From Sphaerimonospora sp050942215 (GTDB taxonomy: Bacteria; Actinomycetota; Actinomycetes; Streptosporangiales; Streptosporangiaceae): 64,000 nucleotides of DNA. The notes beneath the pieces were generated by a model that saw nothing but the letters and a program-made list of their open reading frames with translations, ran no database searches and was not told the origin of the DNA. Below are positions 25,055-36,305 of the stretch, one piece after another. The position numbers and the translations under genes are program-made. The stretch covers positions 2,790,001 through 2,854,000 of the forward strand of contig NZ_CP192056.1 of assembly GCF_050942215.1 (NCBI RefSeq), given 5' to 3'. Position 1 is the stretch's first letter; each line of letters begins with the position of its first letter.

Positions 25055-26188
25055 ATGAGCACACCTGTCAACGGGTCGTCCCAGGGACTGAGAATGGGGC
25101 GCCCGTTCGGTATTCCGGTGTACGTTTCACCGACATGGCTCATCGTGGCGGCGTTCATCACGATCACTTTTCAGCCGCACATCGCCACCATGCTGCCCGG
25201 CTACGGCGAGTTCGGGACCTATGCCGTTGCGCTGGCCTTCGCCGTCCTGCTGTACCTGTCGGTCCTGCTGCACGAGCTCGCCCACTGCGTCGTGGCCAAG
25301 CATTACGGCCTGCCGGTGCGCCGCATCACGCTGTACATGCTCGGCGGCGTCTCGGAGATCGAGCGCGAGCCGGAGACGGCGGGCCGCGAGTTCAACGTCG
25401 CCTTCGCCGGGCCGCTGCTGTCGCTGGGGCTCGCCGGGATCGGCTACCTCTTCTACGCCTTCGTGGTCCCCCCGACGGGCGTCATCACCGTGCTGGTCTG
25501 GCAGCTGTGGTGGTCGAACCTGATCGTCGGCGTGTTCAACCTGCTGCCCGGGCTGCCGCTCGACGGCGGCAGGATGCTGCGCGCCGCCGTCTGGAAGGTC
25601 ACCAGCCGGCCCGGCACCGGCACGCTCGCCGCCGCCTGGGTGGGCCGCGGCGTGGCCGTCGCCGTCGTCGCCGTGCCGTTGCTGCTGAACCTGATGGCCG
25701 GCCAGGAGCCGGGGCTCGGCGAGATGCTGTGGTCGGTCGTGCTCGCCTCGTTCATCTGGATCGGGGCGTCCCAGTCGCTGCGGATCGCCAGGGTCAGGGC
25801 CCGCCTGCCGCAGCTGCGCGCCAGGCTGCTGGCCCGGCGGGCGATCCCGGTCACCGCCGGCACGCCGCTGGCCGAGGCGCTGCGCCGCGCGGTCGAGGCG
25901 GGCGCGGGCGCGATGGTCCTGGTCGACCACGACGGGCGACCGGTCGGCATCGTCAACGAGGCCGCCGTCGACGCCACCCCGGAACAGCGCAGGCCGTGGG
26001 TCGACGTCGGGACCGTGACGCGCAGCCTGGAGCCGTCGCTCGTGCTCGGCGCCGACCTGGAGGGGGAGTCGCTGCTCGCCGCCATGCGCGAGACCCCGGC
26101 GGGGGAGTACCTGTTGGTCGAGGGCGGCGGCGAGATCTTCGGCGTGCTGGCCACGGCCGACGTCAACCGGGTGTTCAGCGGGGTCTGA
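25055..26188 (+). CDS. Site-2 protease-type metalloprotease (M50) with C-terminal CBS-like region
   Basis: An intramembrane zinc protease of 377 residues. The active site HELAH (His 73 and 77, Glu 74) lies in the second hydrophobic segment, and the third ligand Asp 170 in PGLPLDGGRML in a later one; further helices flank both. The cytoplasmic half (about residues 250-377) looks like a pair of CBS modules (GAMVLVDHDGRPVGIVN and EYLLVEGGGEIFGVLAT), which usually bind adenine nucleotides. The family includes SpoIVFB and mycobacterial Rv2625c-like proteins. Its substrate could be a membrane-bound anti-sigma factor but nothing here shows it. ATG 25055 follows a purine-rich run. It is divergent from the nuclease gene, 107 bases away. 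Confidence 0.92.
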   Translation: MSTPVNGSSQGLRMGRPFGIPVYVSPTWLIVAAFITITFQPHIATMLPGYGEFGTYAVALAFAVLLYLSVLLHELAHCVVAKHYGLPVRRITLYMLGGVSEIEREPETAGREFNVAFAGPLLSLGLAGIGYLFYAFVVPPTGVITVLVWQLWWSNLIVGVFNLLPGLPLDGGRMLRAAVWKVTSRPGTGTLAAAWVGRGVAVAVVAVPLLLNLMAGQEPGLGEMLWSVVLASFIWIGASQSLRIARVRARLPQLRARLLARRAIPVTAGTPLAEALRRAVEAGAGAMVLVDHDGRPVGIVNEAAVDATPEQRRPWVDVGTVTRSLEPSLVLGADLEGESLLAAMRETPAGEYLLVEGGGEIFGVLATADVNRVFSGV

Positions 26189-26332
26189 CCGGCCGCTGAG
26201 CGGTGCCTGAGCGATGCGATCGAGACCAATCCGCTGAGACCGGATGGTGTCACTTTTTGCTACGTTCTGGGGGTCGAACGGTATCGACCGCGGCGCGGTT
26301 CATCCGGTGGCGTTTCCGGGAGGGAGAGTTCT

Positions 26333-27811
26333 GTGACGGAACAGGGCGTGGGGGTGGTCCGCCCGCTGCCGGGGGAGGGCGTGGTCGCTCATCTGAACGG
26401 CTTACTGCTGGTGTGCGCGACCGGCCAGCCGGTCGAGGAGTTGCTGGGTGCCCTGCACGAGACGGCCGTGGCCGGCGGGGACGGCCGTGCCCTGGCCCGC
26501 AGGGTCGCCCACGTCCTCGCCCGGGCGATGGACGGGCAGATCACGGGCGAGCCGGTGGCCTGCGCCGTCGCGGGCCCGGTCACCGGCGGGGTGGCCGTGC
26601 TGGTCAGCGGTGACGCGTCCGCGACCGTTTCGGGCGGCCCGGACGGCGACGTCCACCTGGCCGGGCGCGAGGCGCTCACCTGGATGGACCGGCTGGTGGC
26701 CGGCCCGGTCGCCAAGATCGAGTTGCGGCTGCCGGGGGCGGGCCCGGCCGTCCCGTACGGCAGGCTCGACGGCGGCGTGGTCACCGGAGCCGGCCTCGAG
26801 TGCGACTTCACCCAGGCCGGTGAGCGCGCCTTCCCCCCGCCGCCCGTGTCGCGGCACCGGTCTCAGCAGGTGCGGCCCGCCCCTCCCGGCCCGCCCGAGC
26901 CGATCGCCGCTCAGGATCCGGTGGTGCCGTCGCCCGTGGCGCCCGGACCGATCGCGCCGCCCGTTCCTCCCATGCCGCCCGCGCCGCCCGTTCCTCCCAT
27001 GCCGCCCGCGCCGCCGGCTCCTCCCGTGCCGCCGCTGCCGCCGCTTTCCGCCCCGCCGCCGGCCGAGCCCACGCCCTTGTCGGGTCCGCATTCCGGCACC
27101 GGCCCGAATTCCGGACCGATCTTCGGGCCGTCCTCCGAGCCGATTCCACCGCCCGTCCCCGGGCCGGTCTCCGGGCCTGTCGCGGTACCCGTTCCCGGGC
27201 CGGTTCCGGGGCAGGGGGACCACGCGCCGTCGGGGGAGGACGCGCAGCCGGAGAACCTGCCTCCGGACGTTCCCGCCGCTGAGGAGGAGCCGGGGGACAT
27301 CACCCGGCTCGACACTCCCCCCGACTCCGACGGACTGCTCATGGTCTACGGCGTCGACTGCAGGAACGACCACTTCAACGATCCGCGCGCGCCCTACTGC
27401 GCGGTCTGCGGCGCCGGCATCGACCAGCGGGCCGTCGTGCCGTACAAGGGGCCCCGGCCGCAGCTCGGCGTGCTCCTGCTCGACGACGGGGTGGCGCTGT
27501 CGCTCGACGGCGACTACGTGCTCGGGCGCGACCCCGAGCGGGCGCCCGAGGTCCAGTCGGGCGAGGCCCGGCCGGTCCGGGTGACCAGTCCGGACGGCTC
27601 GGTCTCCCGGCGGCACCTGCGGGTCGCCCTGAACAACTGGGACGTCAACCTGATCGACCTCGGCTCGGTCAACGGGACGCAGATCCAGCCGCCGGGCGAC
27701 CCCAACTTCTACGACATCCCGCCGAGCGAGCCGGTCCCGATCCTGCCCGGCACGACCGTGCGGGTCGGCGTCTCCCGGACGATGCGGTACGAGGCCCGGC
27801 GCGGCGGGTGA
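26333..27811 (+). CDS. FHA-domain protein with Pro-rich linker and zinc-ribbon-like motif
   Basis: A 492-residue signalling adaptor. The first 165 residues form an unrecognised alpha/beta domain; residues about 175-320 are a disordered linker of Pro, Ala and Gly with exact repeats; a Cys/His cluster follows (VDCRNDHFNDPRAPYCAVCG, three Cys, one His), and the C-terminus is an FHA domain with the phosphothreonine-binding residues in place (YVLGRDP, SRRHLRV, LGSVNGTQI). FHA domains bind Thr-phosphorylated partners, so a Ser/Thr kinase such as that at 34897 could act upstream; that is inference. No membrane segment or catalytic domain is seen. GTG 26333 follows GGGAGGGAG. Confidence 0.85.
   Translation: MTEQGVGVVRPLPGEGVVAHLNGLLLVCATGQPVEELLGALHETAVAGGDGRALARRVAHVLARAMDGQITGEPVACAVAGPVTGGVAVLVSGDASATVSGGPDGDVHLAGREALTWMDRLVAGPVAKIELRLPGAGPAVPYGRLDGGVVTGAGLECDFTQAGERAFPPPPVSRHRSQQVRPAPPGPPEPIAAQDPVVPSPVAPGPIAPPVPPMPPAPPVPPMPPAPPAPPVPPLPPLSAPPPAEPTPLSGPHSGTGPNSGPIFGPSSEPIPPPVPGPVSGPVAVPVPGPVPGQGDHAPSGEDAQPENLPPDVPAAEEEPGDITRLDTPPDSDGLLMVYGVDCRNDHFNDPRAPYCAVCGAGIDQRAVVPYKGPRPQLGVLLLDDGVALSLDGDYVLGRDPERAPEVQSGEARPVRVTSPDGSVSRRHLRVALNNWDVNLIDLGSVNGTQIQPPGDPNFYDIPPSEPVPILPGTTVRVGVSRTMRYEARRGG
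26961..27014 (+). repeat. Two exact 27-bp tandem repeats in the FHA gene linker
   Basis: The unit starting CCGTTCCTCC occurs at 26961 and 26988, and a degenerate third copy follows. It encodes PVPPMPPAP blocks. Copy number in such a GC-rich tract may vary between strains. Confidence 0.8.
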
Positions 27812-27814
27812 CCC

Positions 27815-29877
<2,063 letters not shown>

Positions 29878-29913
29878 CGATTCAGCCACGAACCGGCAAA
29901 ACCGCGTGACATG

Positions 29914-29964
29914 GGAACATAAGGGTGTGTTCCTAATGCTGAGCCGATTAAACGGTCCATTAGG
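29914..29964 (+). promoter_or_regulatory. Two interlocking inverted repeats upstream of mpa
   Basis: GGAACA (29914) and TGTTCC (29928) pair with an 8-base spacer; CCTAATG (29932) and CATTAGG (29958) pair perfectly with a 19-base spacer. They lie in an unusually AT-rich gap for this chromosome, about 120 bases before the mpa start, and could be operators or form a leader hairpin. Confidence 0.4.
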
Positions 29965-30082
29965 CATCAAACGCCGAACACCCAACGTAACTACACGAAC
30001 ACTGCCCGGCCAGGTTACGTACAGCGCCAAGATAGGTAGGGTCTTGAGTAGTCGTTCTCGACGGGGAAGGAGGTGACGGGGC

Positions 30083-31846
30083 GTGGCAGCTCGCGACGAC
30101 GCCGAGGCTCGAGCCGCGCAGCGCGAACGGGAGGTCGCGGATCTCACAACACAGGTCTCCTTCCTGCAGGAGGAGATCACCGCGCTGAGGCGAAAGCTGG
30201 CCGAGTCTCCCCGGCAGGCCAGGATCATCGAAGAGCGTCTCCATGAGGCGCAGGCCCAGGTGGCCGCCCTCACCAGCCAGAACGAGCGGCTGGTTTCCAC
30301 CCTCAAGGAGGCCAGGGACCAGATAGTCGCCCTCAAGGAGGAGGTCGACCGGCTGGCACAGCCGCCGTCAGGCTTCGGCGTGTTCCTCGAGGCCAGGGAA
30401 GACGGCACTGTGGAGGTGTTCACCGGCGGCCGCAAGCTCCGGGTGAACGTCAGTCCGGCCGTGGAAGTCGAGTCGCTCAAGCGTGGCCAGGAGGTCATGC
30501 TGAACGAGGCGCTCAACGTCGTGGAGTCCCTCGGCTTCGAGGAGGTCGGCGAGATCGTCATGCTCAAGGAGCTCCTTGAGGACGGCGACCGCGCCCTCGT
30601 CATCTCGCACGCGGACGAGGAACGGGTGGTCAAACTCGCGCACTCGCTGCTGGACCAGCCGCTGCGCGCCGGCGACTCACTCCTGCTCGAACCCCGGTCG
30701 AACTATGTCTACGAACGGATTCCGAAGGCCGAGGTCGAGGAGCTCGTGCTGGAGGAGGTCCCGGACATCTCCTATGAGGAGATCGGCGGGCTCAGCCGGC
30801 AGATCGAGCAGATCAGGGACGCGATCGAGCTGCCCTACCTGCACGCCGACCTGTTCCGGGAGCACCAGCTCCGCCCACCGAAAGGCGTGCTGCTGTACGG
30901 CCCGCCCGGTTGCGGCAAGACGCTCATCGCCAAGGCCGTGGCCAACTCCCTGGCCAAGCAGGTCGCGGAGAAGACCGGCCAGTCCGGCAAGAGCTTCTTC
31001 CTCAACATCAAGGGCCCCGAGCTGCTGAACAAGTACGTCGGCGAGACCGAGCGGCACATACGCCTGGTCTTCCAGCGGGCCCGGGAGAAGGCCTCCGAGG
31101 GCACCCCGGTGATCGTGTTCTTCGACGAGATGGACTCGATCTTCCGTACCCGGGGATCCGGCGTCTCCTCCGACGTGGAGAACACCATCGTCCCTCAGCT
31201 CCTGTCGGAGATCGACGGCGTGGAGGGCCTGGAGAACGTCATCGTCATAGGCGCCTCCAACCGCGAAGACATGATCGACCCCGCGATCCTGCGGCCCGGC
31301 CGCCTGGATGTGAAGATCAAGATCGAGCGGCCGGACGCCGAGGCGGCCAAGGACATCTTCTCGAAGTACCTGGTCAGCGAGCTGCCGCTGCACGGGGACG
31401 ATCTGACCGAGCACGGCGGCAGCCGTGAGAGCACGATCCTCGAGATGATCCAGCGGGTCGTCGAGCGGATGTACGCCGAGAGCGAGGAGAACCGCTTCCT
31501 GGAGGTGACCTACGCCAACGGCGACAAGGAGGTCCTGTACTTCAAGGACTTCAACTCCGGAGCGATGATCCAGAACATCGTGGACCGCGGCAAGAAGATG
31601 GCCATCAAGGAGTTCCTCGACACCGGGCAGAAAGGCCTGCGGATCTCGCACCTGCTGGCCGCCTGCGTCGACGAGTTCTCCGAGAACGAGGATCTGCCCA
31701 ACACCACCAACCCCGACGACTGGGCCCGGATCTCCGGCAAGAAGGGCGAGCGGATCGTCTACATCCGCACGCTCGTGCAGGGCAAGCAGGGCACCGAGGC
31801 CGGCCGGTCGATCGACACGGTCGCCAACACCGGTCAGTACCTGTGA
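30083..31846 (+). CDS. mpa: Proteasomal AAA+ ATPase Mpa/ARC
   Basis: Hexameric unfoldase that binds pupylated proteins and feeds them to the 20S proteasome. The 587 residues show the expected order: N-terminal coiled coil (about residues 1-75) that captures Pup, two OB-fold segments (about 90-235), the AAA+ domain with Walker A GPPGCGKT (273-280), Walker [11 protein letters not shown] (Asp 348, Glu 349) and arginine finger region [15 protein letters not shown], and a C-terminus ending in Gln-Tyr-Leu, the gate-opening tail. GTG 30083 follows AAGGAGGTGA, an almost perfect ribosome-binding site, unusual in this window where many genes lack one. A strong terminator follows its stop. Confidence 0.98.
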   Translation: MAARDDAEARAAQREREVADLTTQVSFLQEEITALRRKLAESPRQARIIEERLHEAQAQVAALTSQNERLVSTLKEARDQIVALKEEVDRLAQPPSGFGVFLEAREDGTVEVFTGGRKLRVNVSPAVEVESLKRGQEVMLNEALNVVESLGFEEVGEIVMLKELLEDGDRALVISHADEERVVKLAHSLLDQPLRAGDSLLLEPRSNYVYERIPKAEVEELVLEEVPDISYEEIGGLSRQIEQIRDAIELPYLHADLFREHQLRPPKGVLLYGPPGCGKTLIAKAVANSLAKQVAEKTGQSGKSFFLNIKGPELLNKYVGETERHIRLVFQRAREKASEGTPVIVFFDEMDSIFRTRGSGVSSDVENTIVPQLLSEIDGVEGLENVIVIGASNREDMIDPAILRPGRLDVKIKIERPDAEAAKDIFSKYLVSELPLHGDDLTEHGGSRESTILEMIQRVVERMYAESEENRFLEVTYANGDKEVLYFKDFNSGAMIQNIVDRGKKMAIKEFLDTGQKGLRISHLLAACVDEFSENEDLPNTTNPDDWARISGKKGERIVYIRTLVQGKQGTEAGRSIDTVANTGQYL

Positions 31847-31864
31847 CCCGATAGCACGAAGTGG

Positions 31865-31890
31865 AGGGGGCGCGACCTGTCGCGCCCCCT
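31865..31890 (+). terminator. Intrinsic terminator after mpa
   Basis: AGGGGGCGCGA and TCGCGCCCCCT form a perfect 11-bp stem with a four-base loop, followed by TTCTCGTT, 19 bases after the mpa stop. Confidence 0.85.
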
Positions 31891-32023
31891 TTCTCGTTCG
31901 GCCCGCCCTGCCGGCGCCGTCCCATCCGGAGTGCGGAGTCTCGGCCGCATATCGACCCGGTCTCCGAGTGGGCAAGATCCCCGAACCGGGGAACCGGTTC
32001 GTGCGCGATCACGTCAAAGGGGC

Positions 32024-33220
32024 GTGATCTACCTAGGTGTGGCCGAGGACAAGCCCACGGAGGGCCGGGCCATCGGAGGCAGGGCCGGCGGGGGCGGCGG
32101 CACTCGGACGGGGAAGGGCCGCCGCCTCGTCGAGCTGGACGCCCTCAGGTTCGTCGCGGCGTTCGCCGTCATGTCCTTCCACTACCTGGCGGCCAGCCGA
32201 TCCCTGTGGAACGAGCACCCCACCACCCTGTTCTCCGAGGTCAACCGCCTGACGACGCTCGGCATCCTCGGGGTGGAGCTGTTCTTCCTCATCAGCGGGT
32301 TCGTCATCCTGATGAGCGTGTGGGGCCGCACCATCGGCCAATTCGCGATCTCCCGGGTGGCCCGGCTTTATCCGGCGTACTGGTTCGCCGTTATCGTGAT
32401 CTTCATCCTCTACCGCTTCAGTGGTGTCTCCGGCTTCAATCCGAAGCTCGACGACGGCGAATACCTGCTCAACCTGACCATGCTCCAGGGCGCGTTCGGG
32501 GTGGGTCACGCGGGCAGCGTCTTCTGGTCGCTGTGGGTGGAGCTGCGCTTCTACGTCCTCGTCGCCGTGTTCTCGCTGTTCGGGATCACCGTACGGCGCT
32601 GCCTGGTCTTCATGGGGTCCTGGCTCGCGCTGGCCCTGGCCGCCGAGTTCACCCAGAACGAGGTGCTGGTCTTCGTCTTCCTGCCGCGGCAGGCGTCGTA
32701 CTTCATCGGCGGGATGGCCTTCTACCTGATCTACCGGTTCGGCGCGCGGGCCCGGTGGCCATGGCTGTTCGTGGCCGCCTCCTTCGCGATGTCCCTGTAC
32801 GTCGCCCAACTGCGCGTGGGGTCGCGGGTGGAGCTGATCGGCCTCAAGCACTTCCCCGCGCCGCCGGAGGGGGTGATCGTCGCGATAACGCTGATCTACC
32901 TGCTGATGGCCGCCGTCGCGCTCGGCTGGTTGCGCTGGCTGAACTGGCGACCCCTGATCACCGTGGGGGCCCTGACCTACCCCCTGTATCTGCTGCACCA
33001 GAACGTCTCGGCCGTCCTGATCCCGGCCTACCGCGACGAGCTCGACCCGTGGGTGCTCGCCGCGATCACCATGGGCGTCTCCATCGCACTGGCCTATCTG
33101 GTTTACCGGATCGTCGACAAGCCGGGCCAGCGGCTGCTGAAGGCCGTCCTGGAGGCGCTGCGCGCCCGTGTGCGCCCGGCCAGAGGCTCCAGGCGAAGTC
33201 ATCGGGCATCCGTGCCGTAA
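32024..33220 (+). CDS. Acyltransferase 3 family membrane protein
   Basis: A membrane O-acyltransferase of about 398 residues with roughly ten hydrophobic helices. It shows family hallmarks at the N-terminus (RLVELDALRFVAAFAVMSFHY, with the conserved Arg and His) and GVELFFLISGFVIL about 50 residues later, then the RVARLYPAYW segment. Such enzymes acetylate or succinylate sugars of the cell envelope or of secondary metabolites; no partner is visible here. The start is uncertain: GTG 32024 (AAAGGGG just upstream), GTG 32039 and GTG 31931 are all in frame; homology begins near residue 32 of the chosen form. It sits between mpa and dop, where M. tuberculosis has other genes, so it is probably a lineage-specific insertion. 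Confidence 0.82.
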   Translation: MIYLGVAEDKPTEGRAIGGRAGGGGGTRTGKGRRLVELDALRFVAAFAVMSFHYLAASRSLWNEHPTTLFSEVNRLTTLGILGVELFFLISGFVILMSVWGRTIGQFAISRVARLYPAYWFAVIVIFILYRFSGVSGFNPKLDDGEYLLNLTMLQGAFGVGHAGSVFWSLWVELRFYVLVAVFSLFGITVRRCLVFMGSWLALALAAEFTQNEVLVFVFLPRQASYFIGGMAFYLIYRFGARARWPWLFVAASFAMSLYVAQLRVGSRVELIGLKHFPAPPEGVIVAITLIYLLMAAVALGWLRWLNWRPLITVGALTYPLYLLHQNVSAVLIPAYRDELDPWVLAAITMGVSIALAYLVYRIVDKPGQRLLKAVLEALRARVRPARGSRRSHRASVP

Positions 33221-33321
33221 GTATCTGGCAACAGGGCATAGAGAAAGGGCCAGGGAGTGTTGACGCGGCCCGCGTCCGGCAGGGCATGGTTTGTGAAACA
33301 TGACCTAGGCTCGGGGATATA

Positions 33322-33327
33322 ACTTAC
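33322..33327 (+). promoter_or_regulatory. Possible -10 box upstream of dop
   Basis: TAACTT or the overlapping TATAAC lies in an AT-rich pocket about 25 bases before the dop start; a matching -35 box is not evident. Confidence 0.3.
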
Positions 33328-33351
33328 GACGGCCTGAGCGGCGGGGTGCGA

Positions 33352-34869
33352 ATGACGGTACGGCGGGTGATGGGCATCGAGACCGAGTACGGCATCGCCG
33401 TACCCGGGCAGCCCGGGGCGAACGCGATGGTGACCTCCTCACAGGTCGTCAACGCCTATCTCGCGGCGTCGGCGGCGCGGGCGCGCCGCGCGCGATGGGA
33501 CTTCGAGGAGGAGAACCCGCTCCGTGACGCCCGGGGCTTCGACCTGGCCCGTGAGGTGGCCGACCAGAGCCAGCTCACCGACGAGGACCTCGGCCTGGCC
33601 AACGTGATCCTGACCAACGGCGCGCGATTGTACGTCGACCACGCCCACCCGGAATACTCCACGCCCGAGTGCACCAATCCACGGGCCGCGGTGATCTGGG
33701 ACAAGGCGGGGGAGCGGGTGATGTACGACGCGGCGGTCCGCGCCTCGGCGATGCCAGGCAACGCCCCCATCCAGCTCTACAAGAACAACACCGACGCCAA
33801 GGGCGCCTCGTACGGCTGCCACGAGAACTACCTGATGCGGCGGGCCACGCCGTTCGCCGACATCGTGCGGCACCTGACGCCGTTCTTCGTGTCGCGCCAG
33901 GTCGTCTGCGGCGCCGGGAAGGTCGGCATCGGGCAGGACTCGCGCGGCGACGGCTTCCAGATCAGCCAGCGGGCCGACTTCTTCGAGGTCGAGGTCGGCC
34001 TGGAGACCACGCTCAAGCGGCCGATCATCAACACCCGGGACGAGCCGCACGCCGACCCGGAGAAGTACCGCCGCCTGCACGTGATCATCGGCGACGCCAA
34101 CATGTCGGAGATCTCGACGTACCTGAAGCTGGGGACCACCGCGCTGGTCCTCGCGATGATCGAGGAGGGGTTCCTCACCGCCGACCTCACCCCCGAGTCG
34201 CCGGTCGCGGCGCTGCGTGCGGTGTCACACGACCCCACCTGCCGGTACGAGATCGCCCTGCGCAACGGGCGGAAGATGACCGCCGTCCAGCTCCAGATGG
34301 AGTATCTGGAGCAGGCGCGCAAGTACGTCGAGGACCGCTTCGGCGCCGCCGCCGACGAGATGACCAAGGACGTGCTGACCCGCTGGGAGTCCGTGCTCAC
34401 CCGGCTCGCCGAGGATCCCATGCAGCTGTCGAGGGAGCTCGACTGGGTGGCCAAGCTGGAGATCCTGGAGGGCTACCGGACCAGGGACGGCCTGCCCTGG
34501 TCCCATCCGCGCCTGCAACTCGTGGACCTGCAGTACTCCGACATCCGCCCCGACCGGGGCCTCTACAACCGCCTCGTGGCGCGCGGCCGGATGCAGCGGC
34601 TGGTGAGCGACGAGGAGGTCGACCGCGCCGTCGAGCTGCCGCCCACGGACACTCGCGCCTACTTCCGCGGCCGGTGCCTGCGCCAGTACAGCGACACGGT
34701 GGCGGCGGCCTCCTGGGATTCGGTGATCTTCGACATCCCCGGCCGGGAGTCGCTGCAGCGCGTGCCGACCCTGGAACCGCTGCGCGGGACCAAGGCGCAC
34801 GTGGGCGACCTGCTCGATCGGTGCCGCACCGCCGCCGACCTCGTCGCCGCGCTCACCGGGGAGAGCTGA
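33352..34869 (+). CDS. dop: Pup deamidase/depupylase Dop
   Basis: Converts the C-terminal Gln of Pup to Glu and removes Pup from substrates. The 505-residue protein has the carboxylate-amine ligase fold: GIETEYGI with the Mg-ATP glutamate near residue 10, [14 protein letters not shown] with the catalytic Asp 96, [20 protein letters not shown], and [13 protein letters not shown]. The region [14 protein letters not shown] to DEDLG (about 57-81) is the Dop loop that distinguishes Dop from PafA, and the protein is 53 residues longer than the PafA at 40201. ATG 33352 is preferred; GTG 33346 is two codons upstream. It is needed here because Pup ends in Gln. The mpa terminator and the acyltransferase gene separate it from mpa. 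Confidence 0.97.
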   Translation: MTVRRVMGIETEYGIAVPGQPGANAMVTSSQVVNAYLAASAARARRARWDFEEENPLRDARGFDLAREVADQSQLTDEDLGLANVILTNGARLYVDHAHPEYSTPECTNPRAAVIWDKAGERVMYDAAVRASAMPGNAPIQLYKNNTDAKGASYGCHENYLMRRATPFADIVRHLTPFFVSRQVVCGAGKVGIGQDSRGDGFQISQRADFFEVEVGLETTLKRPIINTRDEPHADPEKYRRLHVIIGDANMSEISTYLKLGTTALVLAMIEEGFLTADLTPESPVAALRAVSHDPTCRYEIALRNGRKMTAVQLQMEYLEQARKYVEDRFGAAADEMTKDVLTRWESVLTRLAEDPMQLSRELDWVAKLEILEGYRTRDGLPWSHPRLQLVDLQYSDIRPDRGLYNRLVARGRMQRLVSDEEVDRAVELPPTDTRAYFRGRCLRQYSDTVAAASWDSVIFDIPGRESLQRVPTLEPLRGTKAHVGDLLDRCRTAADLVAALTGES

Positions 34870-34896
34870 CCGCCCGGGTCCCGGCGGAACCCGCGC

Positions 34897-35778
34897 TCAG
34901 CGTGCCGGGGTGCGGGGCGTGGGATTCAGGGCCCGGCGGCCGGGCGGCGCCGCCGGGATGCCGCGCCGCCGCAGGAACTCGACCAGCACGGCGGCGGCCT
35001 GGTCCGCCGTCGGCCGCTCGCGCGGGTCGCGGCGCAGCAGGCTCGTCAGCAGACCGGTGAGCGGCCCGGCCGACGGCGGCGGTACGGAGCCGCCGGCCGC
35101 GATGGGAGGCACGCCCTCGATGCCGAAGTAGAGCGTGGCGCCGAACGACCACAGGTCGGCCGCGACCGACGGCGGCGCCCCGTGCAGCCGCTCGGGTGCC
35201 AGATAAACCCCGGTACGCACGATCGGGACCGTGGCCGACGACGAGGAGTCCCGGTCGTAGGCCGCGATCCCGAAGTCCGTGAGCACCACCCGGTCCTCGG
35301 TCAGCAGGACGGTGCCCGGACGGATGTCGCCGTGCAGCACGCCCATCGCGTGCGCGTGCCGTACGCCGGCCAGGAGCTGGAATCCCACCCAGCCGGCCCA
35401 GTGCACCGGCAGGCGCCCCAGGTGCCGCAGCGTGTCGCCGAGCGTGAGGCCCTGCAGCAGCTCGGTGACGATCCAGAGCCGGCCGCGGTCCTCCAGCAGG
35501 TCGTGCACCGTGATGATCGCGGGATGGCTCAGCCGGGCGGCCGCGCGCGCCTCGCGCAGTGCCTGCCGCCGCGCCGCCGGCAGGTCCACCTCATCGGCCC
35601 GGTACGGCGGCTGCACCTCCTTGATCGCCACATCCCGCTTGAGGCGCAGATCGTGTCCGTGCCACATGATCCCCGCGCCGTCCCGGCGCAGTGGTGACAG
35701 CAGCCGGTAGCGCTTCGCCAGCAGTCGCCGTTCCCCGGTCTCCATCAGCCACCCGTCATCCCATGATCCCGTAGTCAC
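34897..35778 (-). CDS. Ser/Thr protein kinase (soluble, Hanks type)
   Basis: A 293-residue kinase without membrane helix or PASTA domains. Conserved parts: ATP-anchoring Lys 53 in VAIKEV, catalytic loop LHGDIRPGTVLL, metal-binding TDFGIA, and the DLWSFGATLYFG F-helix. The Gly-rich loop is degenerate (LRRDGAGIMWHG) and the catalytic loop has His-Gly-Asp instead of His-Arg-Asp, so activation-loop control of the Arg type is absent; the catalytic Asp remains. The C-terminus is Arg/Pro-rich. Start candidates are GTG 35778 (close to AGGGAG) and ATG 35745. It lies on the opposite strand between dop and pup, splitting a pair that is adjacent in many actinobacteria. Confidence 0.88.
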   Translation of the reverse strand: MTTGSWDDGWLMETGERRLLAKRYRLLSPLRRDGAGIMWHGHDLRLKRDVAIKEVQPPYRADEVDLPAARRQALREARAAARLSHPAIITVHDLLEDRGRLWIVTELLQGLTLGDTLRHLGRLPVHWAGWVGFQLLAGVRHAHAMGVLHGDIRPGTVLLTEDRVVLTDFGIAAYDRDSSSSATVPIVRTGVYLAPERLHGAPPSVAADLWSFGATLYFGIEGVPPIAAGGSVPPPSAGPLTGLLTSLLRRDPRERPTADQAAAVLVEFLRRRGIPAAPPGRRALNPTPRTPAR

Positions 35779-35957
35779 ATTCTCCCTGGGAACGGTCCCA
35801 ACCGGTGACCGTAGGACCCGTGGGGGGCGGCGACCTCGATAACGATCCGGTCTACCGGGGCCGGGCGGTGAAGACCGCGAGACCTTTCGCGCGCATTGTC
35901 GTCCGGTTCGGGGAAGATAGGGGGTAAGGGGTCCCCCGAGCACCGGAGGTGGGAGAG

Positions 35958-36167
35958 ATGGCGACCAAGGAGACCGGCGGCCAGAAGCAGACGGGCCGTC
36001 AGGATCACGAGGTCGAGGAGGTCGAGGCGCAGGCGTCCCCGGACGTCCAGGAGCGCAACGAGAAGCTCACCGACGACGTCGACGCGATCCTCGACGAGAT
36101 CGACGAGGTCCTCGAGGAGAACGCGGAGGAGTTCGTCCGCAGCTACGTGCAGAAGGGCGGTCAGTAG
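35958..36167 (+). CDS. pup: Prokaryotic ubiquitin-like protein Pup
   Basis: The 69-residue tag that PafA attaches to lysines of target proteins. The N-terminus is disordered and polar (MATKETGGQKQTGRQDHEV); the C-terminal half is strongly conserved (DDVDAILDEIDEVLEENAEE, then FVRSYVQKGGQ) and forms the helix that docks into the Mpa coiled coil. It ends Gly-Gly-Gln, so deamidation by Dop must come before ligation. ATG 35958 follows GGAGGTGGGAG; a GTG at 35949 lies inside that ribosome-binding site and is unlikely. It has its own promoter region since both flanking genes are on the other strand (possible TTGTCG-N16-TAGGGG near 35898-35925), and a hairpin lies downstream at 36246. Confidence 0.97.
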   Translation: MATKETGGQKQTGRQDHEVEEVEAQASPDVQERNEKLTDDVDAILDEIDEVLEENAEEFVRSYVQKGGQ

Positions 36168-36245
36168 GGGGCCGGGCCCGGCGAAGCCGACCAGTCGCGA
36201 TCTCGACGGGGCGGAGCGCGGGCCGTACGAATTCTCCGGGACTTC

Positions 36246-36281
36246 CAGCGGGGCGGTGCATGAGCCGAGCACGCCCCGCTG
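36246..36281. terminator. Bidirectional hairpin between pup and the oxidoreductase gene
   Basis: CAGCGGGGCG and CGCCCCGCTG form a 10-bp stem, extended by GTGC/GCA inside; it lies between two convergent genes. T-runs are poor, so efficiency is uncertain. Confidence 0.6.
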
Positions 36282-36305
36282 TCCCGTTCCCGGGCGGTCT
36301 CGCGG

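Noticed and set aside
26961..27035. Tandem repeats as a possible CRISPR or mobile element
   Set aside because: The units are contiguous, in frame inside the FHA gene and encode a Pro-rich linker; there are no spacers.
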